Positions 26,004 through 38,358 of a stretch of 64,000 bases of DNA are shown in pieces (position 1 is the stretch's first letter; the number at the start of each line of letters is the position of its first letter). Source of the DNA: Aristolochia californica (Eukaryota; Streptophyta; Magnoliopsida; Piperales; Aristolochiaceae); NCBI GenBank assembly GCA_029961685.1, contig JARWKL010000007.1, forward strand, positions 20,531,013 through 20,595,012. The letters are read 5' to 3'. The position numbers and the translations under genes were made by a program. The notes beneath the pieces were generated by a model. That model made no database searches. It was not told the DNA's origin and saw only the letters and a list, made by a program, of their open reading frames with translations.

Positions 26004-26677
26004 AAAACATGTGCGGATGAAATCTCTCTCTTGCAAAATTCCAAGCTATTAGGGTTAAACTAGTGGAATTTCCCAAACTTGGATAACAAAACTTTTGTGT
26101 TCATTTGTGGCGTGTGAATAAATTTTCTTCATTTACTTTTTTTATAGTTTTAAACTTTTTCCGTACATTAACTATGAAATTTTCAGTTTGCAGTAAGCTT
26201 TTTGCCTTGTTTGTTTTCAGGATGAACGGAGAGCGAAAAGTGAAAGTTTTGATTTAAGAAAAATGTGTACATCTAAAATAGAAAAGCACAATGCACAATT
26301 TTAGGGAGAGTTAATTCCAAAGAGTGTCTGTAATTTTTAGGGATTGTAAGTTCTTTTTAGTTTTTATATCTCAGGTTTTGCAATCGTCGGGAAAAATTTG
26401 TGGCAGAGGATTTTTAACTGAGTGTTGAATTGCAATCCATAAGTCATTTCAAACAAAAATATAGCCCGTTCTGCATGATAAATCACATTACAATCATCTA
26501 TGATTAATTATGTCAGTTTTTTTCAAATGGGCAAAATAATGACATGTTTGACTCGGGTAAATATCCCACCGCAAGTTCACTTGAGAATTTAATGAGCGTT
26601 TGTTATTCTCTTTAAAAGCTTTGCATCCATAGGTCATTTGCATCTTTAACATGTTTCAAACATGCATATCCATTTCA
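26004..26677. repeat. Chimeric monomer b/c' (copy II)
   Basis: Anchor 26384. The part up to and just past the anchor is b ('aggatgaacgg', 'taagttcttttt', 'atttgtggcagagg'). From about 26410-26517 on it matches the distal part of c-class monomers ('gtcagtttttttcaaatg', 'aataatgacatg', 'ttcaaacatgcat'). The switch removes c, one truncated monomer, d, b' and c' relative to the deduced cycle. Confidence 0.82.
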
Positions 26678-26908
26678 AAAACATGTGTGGATGAAATCTC
26701 TCTCTTGCAAAATTCCAAACTATTAGGGTTAAACTAGTGGAATTTCCCAATATTGGATAACAAAACTTTTGTGTTCATTTGTGTCGGGCAAATATCCCAC
26801 TGCACGTTCACTTGAGAATTTAATGAGCGTTTGTTATTCGCTTTAAAATCTTTGGCTCCAAAGGTCATTTGAACCTTTAACATGTTTCTGGCATGCATAC
26901 CCATTTTT
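26678..26908. repeat. Truncated monomer t3 (231 bp)
   Basis: Same join 'gttcatttgtg' to 'tcgggcaaatatccc' as the others. It has the t2-subfamily markers 'attcgctttaaaatc' and 'ctccaaaggtc'. It is followed by d' as in copy I, which supports common descent of the t-d' pair and not a new truncation. Confidence 0.92.
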
Positions 26909-28256
26909 AAAACATGTGTAGAAAAAATCACCTTCATGTAAAATTCCAAGATATTAATTTAGGACTAGTGGAATTTCCCAAAATTGGAGAACAAAACTTT
27001 TGTGTTCATTTGTGGTCTGTGAATAAATTTTCTTCATTTAATTTTTTTATTGTTTTAAACTTTTTCCGTACATCAACTATGAAATTTTTAGTTTGCTGTG
27101 ATCTATTCGCCTTTTTTGTTTACGGGATGAAGGGAGAGCGAAAAACTCGAAGTTTTGATATAAGAAAAATGTGTACATCTGAAACGGAAACGCACAATGC
27201 ACATATGTAGAGAGAGATAATTCCAAAGAGTGTCTGTAATTTTTAGGGATTGTAAGCACCTTCTCATTTTTATGTCTCAGGTTTTGCAATCGTCAGGAAA
27301 AATGGGTTGCGGAGGATTTTAACTGAGTGTTGAATTGTAATCCATAAGTCATTTCATACAAAAATATAGCCCGGTACGCATGATAAATCACATTACAATC
27401 ATCTATGATTAATTATGTCAGCTTTTTGCAAATGGGCAAAATAATGGCATGTTTGACTCGGGTAAATATCCCACCACAAGTTCACTTGAGAATTTAATGA
27501 GCGTTTGTTATTCTCTTTGAAAGCTTTGCATCCATAGCTCATTTGCATTTTTAACATGTTTCAAATATGCATATCCATTTTTAAAACTTGTGCAGATGAA
27601 ATCTCTCTCTTGCAAAATTCCAAGCCATTAGGGTTAAACTAGTGGAATTTCCAAAACTTGGATAACAAAACTTTTGTGTTCATTTGAGGTGTGTGAATAA
27701 ATTTTCTTCATTTACTTTTTTTATTGTTTTAAACTTTTTCCGTACATTAACTATGAAATTTTCAGTTTGCTGTAAGCTTTTTGCCTTGTTTGTTTTCAGG
27801 ATGAACGGAGAGCGAAAAGTGAAAGTTTTGATTTAAGAAAAATGTGTACATCTAAAATGGAAAAGCACAATGCACAATTGTAGGGAGAGTTAATTCCAAA
27901 GAGTGTCTGTAATTTTTAGGGATTGTAAGTTCTTTTTAGTTTTTATATCTCAAGTTTTGCAATCGTCGGGAAAAATTGGTGGCAGAGGATTTTTAACTGA
28001 GTGTTGAATTGCGATCCATAAGTCATTTCATTGCGAAATATAGCCCGTTACGCATGATAAATCACATTATAATCATCTATGATTAATTATGTCGGCTTTT
28101 TGCAAATGGGCAAAATAATGGCATGTTTGACTCGGATAAATATTCCACCGCAAGTTCACTTGAGAGTTTAATGAGCGTTTGTTATTCTCTTTAAAAGCTT
28201 TGCATCCATAGCTCATTTGCATCTTTAACATGTTTCAAATATGCATATCCATTTTT
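26909..28256. repeat. Monomers d', b'' (copy II)
   Basis: Monomer starts 26909 and 27583; anchors 27290 and 27963. They match 4499-5846 in copy I, including 'gcaccttctcat', 'cgtcagg', 'aaaacttgtgcag' and 'ctcaagttttgc'. Scattered single-base differences include 'gaaaaatcaccttc' and 'gatataagaaaaatg'. Confidence 0.92.
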
Positions 28257-30954
28257 AAAACATGTGTGGATGAAATCTCTCTCTTGCAAAATTCTAAGCT
28301 ATTAGGGTTAAACTAGTGGAATTTCCCAAACTTGGATAACAAAACTTTTGTGTTCATTTGTGGTGTGTGAATAAATTTTCTTCATTTACGTTTTTTATCG
28401 TTTTAAACTTTTTCCATACATCAACTATGAAATTTTCAATTTGCTGTGATCTATTTGCCTTTTTTGTTTAGGGGATAAAGAGAGAGCGAAAAATTCGAAT
28501 ATTTGATTTAAGAAAAATGTCTACATCTGAAACGGAAATGCACAATGCACATATGTAGAGAGAGATAATTCCAAAGAGTGTCTGTAATTTTTAGGGATTG
28601 TAAGCACCTTTTCGTTTTTAAATCTCAGGTTTTGCAATCGTCGGGAAAAATGGGTTGCGAAGGATTTTTTACTGAGTGTTGAATTGCAATCCATAAGTCA
28701 TTTCATACAAAAATATAGCCCGTTATGCATGATAAATCACATTACAATCATCTATGATTAATTATGTCAGCTTTTTGCAAATGGGCAACATAATGACATG
28801 TTTGACTCGGGTAAATATCCCACCGCAAGTTCATTTGAGAATTTAATGAACGTTTGTTATTCTCTTTAAAAGCTTTGCATCCATAGCTCATTTGTATCTT
28901 TAACATGTTTCAAATATGCATATCCATTTTTAAAACATGTGTGGATGAAATCTCCCTCTTGCAAAATTCCAAGCTATTAGGGTTAAACTAGTGGAATTTC
29001 CCAAACTTGGAAAAAAAACTTTTGTGTTCATTTGTGGTGTGTGAATAAATTTTCGTCATTTACTTTTTTTATTGTTTTAAACTTTTTTCGTACATCAACT
29101 ATGAAATTTTCAGTTTGCTGTGATCTATTTGTCTTTTTTGTTTACGGGATGAAGGGAAAGCGAAAAACTCGAAGTTTTGATTTAAGAAAAATGTGTACAT
29201 CTGAAACGGAAACTCATAATGCACATATGTAGAGAGAGATAATTCCAAAGAGTGTCGATAATTTTTAGGGATTGTAAGCACCTTTTCGTTTTTATATCTC
29301 ATGTTTTGCAATCGTCGGGAAAAATGGGTTGCGGAGGATTTTTAACTGAGTGTTGAATTGCAATCCTTAAGTGATTTCATAAAAAAATATAGCCCGTTAT
29401 GAATGATAAATCACATTAGAATCATATATGATTAATTATGTCAGCTTTTTGCAAATGGGCAAAATAATGACTTGTTTGACTCGGGTAAATATCCCACCCC
29501 AAGTTCACTTGAGAATTTAATGAGCGTTTGTTATTCTCTTTAAAAGCTTTGCATCCATAGCTCTTTTGCATCTTTAACATGTTTCAAACATGCATATCTA
29601 TTTTAAAATCATGTGTGGATGAAATCTCTCTCTTGCAAAATTCGAAGCTATTAGGGTTAAACTAGTGGAATTTCCCAAAATTGGATAACAAAACTTTTGT
29701 GTTCATTTTTGGTGTGTAAATAAATTTTATTCATTTATTTTTTTATTTTTTAAAACTTTTTCCGTACATCAACTACGAAATTTTCAGTTTGCTGTGATCT
29801 ATTTGCCTTTTTTGTTTACGGGATGAAGGGAGAGCGAAAAACTCGAAGTTTTGATTTAACAAAAATGTGTACATCTGAAACGGAAACGCACAATGCACAT
29901 ATGTAGAGAGAGATAATTCCAAAGAGTGTCTGTAATTTTTAGGGATTGTAAGCACCTTTTCGTTTTTATGTCTCAGGTTTTGCAATCGTCGGGAAAAATG
30001 GGTTGCGGAGGATTTTTAACTGAGTGTTGAATTGCAATCCGTAAGTCATTTCATACAAAAATATAGCCCGTTACGCATGATAAATCACATTACAATCATC
30101 TATGATTAATTATGTCAGCTTTTTGCAAATGGGCAAAATAATGGCATGTTTGACTCGGGTAAATATCCCACCACAAGTTCACTTGAGAATTTAATGAGCG
30201 TTTGTTATTCTCTTTAAAAGCTTTGCATCCAAAGCTCATTTGCATTTTTAACATGTTTCAAATATGCATATCCATTTTTAAAACATGTGCGGATGAAATC
30301 TCTCTCTTGCAAAATTCCAAGCTATTAGGGTTAAACTAGTGGAATTTCCCAAACTTGGATAACAAAACTTTTGTGTTCATTTGTGGTGTGTGTATAAATT
30401 TTCTTCATTTACTTTTTTTATCGTTTTAAACTTTTTCCGTACATCAACTATGAAATTTTCAATTTGTTGTGATCTATTTGCCTTTTTTGTTTAGGGGATG
30501 AAGGGAGAGCGAAAAATTCGAATCTTTCATTTAAGAAAAATGTGTACATCTGAAACGGAAACGCACAATGCACATATGTAGAGAGAGATAATTCCAAAGA
30601 GTGACTGTAATTTTTAGGGATTGTAAGCACCTTTTCGTTTTTAAATCTCAGGTTTTGCAATCGTCGGGAAAAACGGGTTGCGGAGGATTTTTAACTGAGT
30701 GTTGAATTGCAATCCATAAGTCATTTCATACCAAAATATAGCCCGTTCTGCATGATAAATCACATTACAATCATCTATGATTAATTATGTCAGCTTTTTG
30801 CAAATGGGCAAAAGAATGACATGTTTGACTCGGGTAAATATCCCACCGCAAGTTCACTTGAGAATTTAATGACCGTTTGTTATTCTCTTTAAAAGCTTTG
30901 CATCCATAGGTCATTTGCATCTTTAACATGTTTCAAACATGTATATCGATTCCA
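28257..30954. repeat. Monomers c'', h, i, c3 (copy II, e-f-g missing)
   Basis: Monomer starts 28257 (c''), 28932 (h), 29605 (i), 30280 (c3); anchors 28638, 29312, 29986, 30661. Monomer c'' keeps 'gggataaagagag' and 'gggcaacataatg' up to 'catttgtatc' near 28888. It then switches to the segment preceding h ('caaatatgcatatcc'), so e, f and g are absent. The h, i and c3 monomers resemble those of the 4025-bp blocks, but share 'aactcataatg' with copy III where copy I has 'aactcacaatg'. Confidence 0.87.
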
Positions 30955-32301
30955 AAAACATGTGTGGATGAAATCTCTCTCTTGCAAAATTCCAAGCTAT
31001 TAGGGTTAAACTAGTGGAATTTCCCAAAATTGGATAACAAAATTTTTGTGTTCATTTGTGTTGGGCGAATAAATTTTCTTTATTTATAATTTTTATTGTT
31101 TTAAATTTTTTCCATACATCAACTATAAAATTTTCATTTTGTTGTAAGCTTTTTGCCTTGTTTGTTTTCAGGATGAAGGGAGAGCGAAAAGTCAAAGTTT
31201 TGATTTAAGAAAAAAGTGTACATCTAAAATGGAAAAGCACAATGCACAATTGTAGGGAGAGTTAATTCCAAAGAGTGTCTGTAATTTTTAGGGATTGTAA
31301 GCTCTTTTTAGTTTTTGTATCTCAGGTTTTGCAATCGTCGGGAAAAATTGGTGGCAGAGGATTTTTAACTGAGTGTTGAATTGCATTCCATAAGTCATTT
31401 CATTCAAAAATATAGCCCATTACGCATGACAAATCACTTTAATATCATCTATGATTGTTAGATCACATTTTTGAAAATGGGCAAAATAATGACTTGTTAG
31501 ACTCGGGTAAATATCCCACCGCATGTTCTCTTGAGAATTTAATGAGCGTTTGTTATTCTTGTTAAAAGTGTTGGATCCATAAGTCATTTGAATCTTTAAC
31601 ATGTTTCAAGCATGCATATCCATTTTTAAAACATGTGTAGAAAAAATCTCCTTCATGTAAAATTTCAAGCTTAATCGGGTTGGACTAATGGAATTTCCCA
31701 AACTTGGATAACAAAACTTTTGTGTTCATTTGTGGTTTGTGAATAGATATTTTTTATTTTTATTAGTTATTATTTTAAATATTTTCCACACATCAACTAT
31801 AAAATTTTTATTTTGTTGTGATCTTTTTTGCCTTTTTTGTTTACGGGATGAGGGGGAGCGAAAACTCAAAGTTCTGATTTAAGAAAAAAGTGTAGATCTA
31901 AAATGGAAATGCACAATGCACAAATGTAGAGAGAGATATTTCCAAAGAGTGTCTGTATGTTTTAGGGATCGTATGCACTCTTTCGTTTTTATATCTAAGG
32001 TTTTGCAATCGTCGGGAAACGGGGGAGGCGGGCGATTTTTAACTGAGTGTTGAATTGCAATCCATAAGTCATTTCATACCAAAATATAGCCCGTTACGCA
32101 TGACAAATCACTTTACAATGTCCTGTGATTGTTAGCTCAACTTTTTGAATATGGGCAAAATAATGGCTTGTTTGACTCGGGCAAATATCCCATTGCACGT
32201 TCACTTGAGAATTTAATGAGCTTTTGTTATTCTCTTTAAAACCTTTGGCTCCATAGGTCATTTGAACCTTTAACATGTTTCTGGCATGCATACCCATTTT
32301 T
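30955..32301. repeat. Monomers e, f (copy II, after c3)
   Basis: Monomer starts 30955 and 31628; anchors 31335 and 32009. Monomer e has 'ttgcattccataag' and 'cactttaatatcatc', as in the e of the 4025-bp blocks. Monomer f has 'gtggtttgtgaatagat' and 'agtgtagatc', and a 1-bp loss in 'gggatgagggggagcg' near 31849. It leads into a2. Confidence 0.92.
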
Positions 32302-35300
32302 AAAACATGTGTAGAAAAAATCTCCATCATGTAAAATTCCAGGATATTAATTTAGGACTAGTGGAATTTCCCAAAATTGGATAACAAAACTTTTGTGTTC
32401 ATTTGTGGTGAGTGAATAAATTTTCTTCATTTACTTTTTTTATTGTTTTAAACTTTTTCCGTACATCAACTTTGAAACTTTTAGTTTGCTGTGATCTATT
32501 TGCCTTTTTTGTTTACGGGATGAAGGGAGAGCGAAAAACTCGAAGTTTTGATTTAATAAAAATGTGTACATCTGAAACGGAAATGCACAATGCACATATG
32601 TAGAGAGAGATAATTCCAAAGAGTGTCTGTAATTTTTAGGGATTGTAAGCACCTTTTCGTTTTTATGTCTCAGGTTTTGCAATCGTCGGGAAAAATGGGT
32701 TGCGGAGGATTTTTAACTGAGTGTTGAATTGCAATTAATAAGTCATTTCATACAAAAATATAGCCCGTTACGCTTGATAAATCACATTACAATCATCTAT
32801 GATTAATTATGTCAGCTTTTTGCAAATGGGCAAAATAATGGCATGTTTGACTCAGGTAAATATCCCACCACAAGTTCACTAGAGAATTTAATGAGCGTTT
32901 GTTATTCTCTTTAAAAGCTTTGCATCCATAGCACATTTGCATTTTTAACATGTTTCAAATATGCATATCCATTTTTAAAACATGTGCGGATGAAATCTCT
33001 GTCTTGCAAAATTCCAAGCTATTAGGGTTAAACTAGTGGAATTTCCCAAACTTGGATAACAAAACTTTTGTGTTCATTTGTGGTGTGTGAATAAATTTTC
33101 TTCATTTACTTTTTTTATTGTTTTAAAATTTTTCCGTACATCAACTATGAAATTTTCAGTTTGCTGTAAGCTTTTTGCCTTGTTTGTTTTCGGGATGAAC
33201 GAAGAGCGAAAAGTGAAAGTTTTGATTTAAGAAAAATGTGTACATATAAAATGGAAACGCACAATGCACAATTTTAGGGAGAGTTAATTCCAATGAGTGT
33301 CTGTAATTTTGAGGGATTGTAAGTTCTTTTTAGTTTTTATATCTCAGGTTTTGCAATCGTCGGGAAAAATTGGTGGCAGAGGATTTTTAACTGAGTGTTG
33401 AATTGCAATCCATAATTCATTTCATACAAAAATATAGCCCGTTACGCATGATAAATCACATTACAATCATTTATGATTAATTATGTCAGCTTTTTGCAAA
33501 TGGGCAAAATAATGGCATGTTTGACTCGGGTAAATATTCCACCGCAAGTGCACTTGAGAATTTAATGAGCGTTTGTTATTCTCTTTAAAAGCTTTGCATC
33601 CATAGCTCATTTGCATCTTTAACATGTTTCAAATATGCATATCCATTTTTAAAACATGTGTGGATGAAATCTCTTTCTTGCAAAATTCCTAGCTATTAGG
33701 GTTAAACTAGTGGAATTTCCCAAACTTGGATAACAAAACTTTTGTGTTCATTTGTGGTGTGTGAATAAATTTTCTTCTTTTAATTTTTTTATCGTTTTAA
33801 ACTTTTCCGTACATCAACTATGAAATTTTCAGTTTGCTGTGATCTATTTGCCTTTTTTGTTTTGGGGATGAAGGGAGAGCGAAAAATTCGAATCTTTCAT
33901 TTAAGAAAAATGTGTACATCTGAAACGGAAACGCACAATGCACATATGTAGAGAGAGATAATTCCAAAGAGTGTCTGTAATTTTTAGGGATTGTAAGCAC
34001 CTTTTCATTTTTGTGTCTGAGGTTTTGGAATCGTCGGGAAAAATGGGTTGCGGAGGATTTTTAACTGAGTGTTGAATTGCAATCCATAAGTGATTTCATA
34101 CAAAAATATAGCCCGTTACGCATGATAAATCACATTACAATCATCTATGATTAGTTATGTCAGCTTTTTGTAGATGGGCAAAATATTGACATGTCTGACT
34201 CGGGCAAATATCCCACCGCAAGTTCACTTGAGAATTTAATGAGCGTTTGTTATTCTCTTTAAAAGCTTTGCATCCATAGCTCATTTGCATCTTTAACATG
34301 TTTCAAAGATGCATATCCATTTTAAAAAATATGTGTGGATGAAATCTCTCTCTTGCAAAATTCCAAGCTATTAGGGTTAAACTTGTGGAATTTCCCAAAC
34401 TTGGATAACAAAACTTTTGTGTTCATTTGTGTTGGGCGAATAAATTTTCTTTATTTATATTTGTTATTGTTTTAAAATTTTTTCCATACATCAACTATAA
34501 AATTTTCATTTTGTTGTAAGCTTTTTGCCTTGTTTGCTTTCGGGATGAAGGGAGGGCGAAAAGTCAAAGTTTTGATTTAAGAAAAAGTGTACATCTAAAA
34601 TGGAAAAGCACAATGTACAATTGTAGGGAGAGTTAATGCCAAAGAGTGTCTGTAATTTTTAGGGATTGTAAGCTCTTTTTAGTTTTTATATCTGAGGTTT
34701 TGCAATCGTCTGAAAAAATTGGTGGCAGAGGATTTTTAACTGAGTGTTGAATTGCAATCCATAAGCCATTTCATACAAAAATATAGCCCGTTACGCATGA
34801 CAAATCACTTTACAATCATCTATGATTGTTACATCACATTTTTTAAAATCGGCAAAATAATGACTTGTTGGACTGGGGTAAATATCCCACCGCATGTTCT
34901 CTTGAGAATTTAATGAGCGTTTGTTATTCTCGTTAGAAGTTTTGGATCCATAAGTCATTTGAATCTTTAACATGTTTCAAGCATGCATATCCATTTTTAA
35001 AACATGTGTAGAAAAAATCTCCTTCATGTAAAATTCCAAGCTTAATCGGGTTGGACTAATGGAATTTCCCAAACTTGGATAAAAAAACTTTTGTGTTCAT
35101 TTGTGGTGTGTGAATAGATATTTTTTATTTACATTAGTTATTATTTTAAATATTTTCCATACATCAACGATAAAATTTTTATTTTGTTGTGATCTTTTTT
35201 GCCTTTTTTGTTTACGGGATGAAGGGGGAACGAAAACTCAAAGTTCTGATTTAAGAAAAAAGTGTACATCTAAAATGGAAATGCACAATGCAAAAATGTA

Positions 35301-38300
35301 GAGAGAAATATTTCCAATGAGTGTCTGTATGTTTTAGGGATCGTATGCACTCTTTCGTTTTTATATCTAAGGTTTTGCAATCGTCGGGAAACGGGGGAGG
35401 CAGGCGATTTTTAACTGAGTGTTGAATTGCAATCCATAAGTTATTTCATACCAAAATATAGCCCGTTACGCATGACAAATCACTTTACAATGTCCTGTGA
35501 TTGTTAGCTCAACTTTTTGAATATGGGCAAAATAATGGCTTGTTTGACTCGGGCAAATATCCCACCGCACGTTCACTTGAGAATTTAATGAGCGTTTGTT
35601 ATTCTCTTTAAAAGCTTTGTCTACATAGGTCATTTGAACCTTTAACATGTTTCTAGCATGCATACCCATTTTTAAAACATGTGTAGAAAAAATCTCCTTC
35701 ATGTAAAATTCCAAGATATTAGTTTAGGACTAGTGGAATTTCCCAAAATTGGATAACAAAACTTTTGTGTTCATTTGTGGTGTGTGAATAAATTTTCTTC
35801 ATTTACTTTTTTTATTGTTTTAAACTTTTTCCGTACATCAACTAAAATTTTCAGTTTGCTGTGACCTATTCGCCTTTTTTGTTTACGGGATGAAGGGAGA
35901 GCGAAAAACTCGAAGTTTTGATTTAAGAAAAATGTGTACATCTGAAACGGAAATGCACAATGCACATATGTAGAGTGAGATAATTCCAAAGAGTGTCTGT
36001 AATTTTTAGGGATTGTAAGCACCTTTTCGTTTTTATGTCTCAGGTTTTGCAATCGTTGGGAAAAATGGGTTGCGGAGGATTTTTAACTGAGTGTTGAATT
36101 GCAATCCATAAGTCATTTGATACAAAAATATAGCCCGTTACGCATGATAAATCACATTACAATCATCTATGATTAATTATGTCAGCTTTTTGAAAATGGG
36201 CAAAATAATGGCATGTTTGACTCGGGTAAATATCCCACCACAAGTTCACTTGAGAATTTATTGAGCGTTTGTTATTCTCTTTAAAAGGTTTGCATCCATA
36301 GCTCATTTGCATCTTTAACATGTTTCAAATACGCATATCCATTTTTAAAACATGTGTGGATGAAATCTTTCTCTTGCCAAATTCCAAGCTATTAGGGTTA
36401 AACTAGTGGAATTTCCCAAACTTGGATAACAAAACTTTTGTGTTCATTTGTGGTGTGTGAATAAATTTTCTTCATTTACTTTTTTTATCGTTTTAAACTT
36501 TTTCCGTACATCAACTATGAAATTTTTGATTTGCTGTGATCTATTTGCCTTTTTTGTTTAGGGGATGAAGGGAGAGCGAAAAATTCGAATCTTTCATTTA
36601 AGAAAAATGTGTACATCTGAAACGGAAACGCACAATGCACATATGTAGAGAGAGATAATTCCAAAGAGTGTCTGTAATTTTTAGGGATTGTAAGCACCTT
36701 TTCGTTTTTAAATCTCAGGTTTTGCAATCGTCGGGAAAAACGGGTTGCGGAGGATTTTTAACAGAGTGTTGAATTGCAATCCATAAGTCATTTCATACAA
36801 AAATATAGCCCGTTATGCATGATAAATTACATTACAATCATCTATGATTAATTATGTCAGCTTTTTGCAAATGGGCAAAATAATGACATGTTTGACTCGG
36901 GTAAATTCCCACCGCAAGTTCACTTGAGAATTTAATGAGCGTTTGTTATTCTCTTTAAAATCTTTGCATCCATAGGTCATTTGCATCTTTAACATGTTTC
37001 AAACATGCATATCCATTTCAAAAACATGTGTGGATGAAATCTCTCTCTTGCAAAATTCCAAGCTATTAGGGTTAAACTAGTGGAATTTCCCAAAATTGGA
37101 TAACAAAACTTTTGTGTTCATTTGTGTTGGGCGAATAAATTTTCTTTATTTATATTTGTTATTGTTTTAAATTTTTTCCATACATCAACTATAAAATTTT
37201 CATTTTGTTGTAAGATTTTTGCCTTGTTTGTTTTCCGGATGAAGGGAGAGCGAAAAGTCAAAGTTTTGATTTAAGAAAAAAGTGTACATCTAAAATGGAA
37301 AAGCGCAATGCACAATTGTAGGGAGAGTTAATTCCAAAGAGTGTCTGTAATTTTTCGGGATTGTAAGCTCTTTTTAGTTTTTATATCTCAGGTTTTGCAA
37401 TCGTCGGGAAAAATTGGTGGCAGAGGATTTTTAACTGAGTGTTGAATTGCAATCCATAAGTCATTTCATACAAAAATATAGCCCGTTACGCATGACAAAT
37501 CACTTTACAATCATCTATGATTGTTAGATCACATTTTTGAAAATGGGCAAAATAATGACTTGTTAGACTCGGGTAAATATCCCACCGCATGTTTTCTTGA
37601 GAATTTAATGAGCGTTTGTTATTCTCGTTAAAGCTTTGGATCCATAAGTCATTTGAATCTTTAACATGTTTCAAGCATGCATATCCATTTTTAAAACATG
37701 TGTAGAAAAAATCTCCTTCATGTAAAATTCCAAGCTTAATCGGGTTGGACTAATAGAATTTCCCAAACTTGGATAACAAAACTTTTGTGTTCATTTGTGG
37801 TGTGTGAATAGATATTTTTTATTTACATTAGTTATTATTTTAAATATTTTCCACACATCAACTATAAAATTTTTATTTTGTTGTGATCTTTTTTGTTTAC
37901 GGGATGAAGGGGGCGAGAAAACTCAAAGTTCTGATTTAAGAAAAAAGTGTACATCTAAAATGGAAATGCACAATGCACAAATGTAGAGAGAGATATTTCC
38001 AAAGAGTGTCTGTATGTTTTAGGGAACGTATGCACTCTTTCGTTTTTAAATCTAAGGTTTTGCAATCGTCGGGAAACGGGGGAGGCGGGCGATTTTTAAC
38101 TGAGTGTTGAATTGTAATCCATAAGTCATTTCATACCAAAATATAGCCCGTTACGCATTACAACTAACTTTACAATGTCCTGTGATTGTTAGCTCAACTT
38201 TTTGAATATGGGCAAAATAATGGCTTGTTTGACTCGGGCAAATATCCCACCGCACGTTCACTTGAGAATTTAATAAGTTTTTGTTATTCTCTTTAAAAGC

Positions 38301-38358
38301 TTAGGCTCCATAGGTCATTTGAACCTTTAACATGTTTCTGGCATGCATACCCATTTTT
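32302..38358. repeat. Monomers a2 b2 c2 e f g' c4 e f (copy II)
   Basis: Monomer starts 32302, 32977, 33651, about 34326, 34999, 35674, 36347, 37021, 37693; anchors 32683, 33357, 34031, 34706, 35381, 36053, 36728, 37401, 38066. This nine-monomer run keeps its order in copy III (48014-54077) and, without a2 and the final e-f, in copy IV. The last f lacks 9 bp in 'gatcttttttgtttacgg' near 37887, giving the 665-bp spacing; it looks like slippage in a T-rich tract. Confidence 0.9.

Larger units (their letters stand above)
25329..38358. repeat. Higher-order repeat copy II (13030 bp)
   Basis: Order: a b/c' t d' b'' c'' h i c3 e f a2 b2 c2 e f g' c4 e f, which is 19 full monomers and one truncated. 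Compared with the deduced cycle it lacks c-t-d-b'-c' (junction about 26.41-26.52 kb) and e-f-g (junction about 28.89-28.91 kb). Its starting monomer a matches those at 1, 38359 and 54078 through 'gtgagtgaataaaatttc' and 'gatttcag'. Its second half (a2 to f, 32302-38358) is collinear with 48014-54077 in copy III. Confidence 0.88.
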
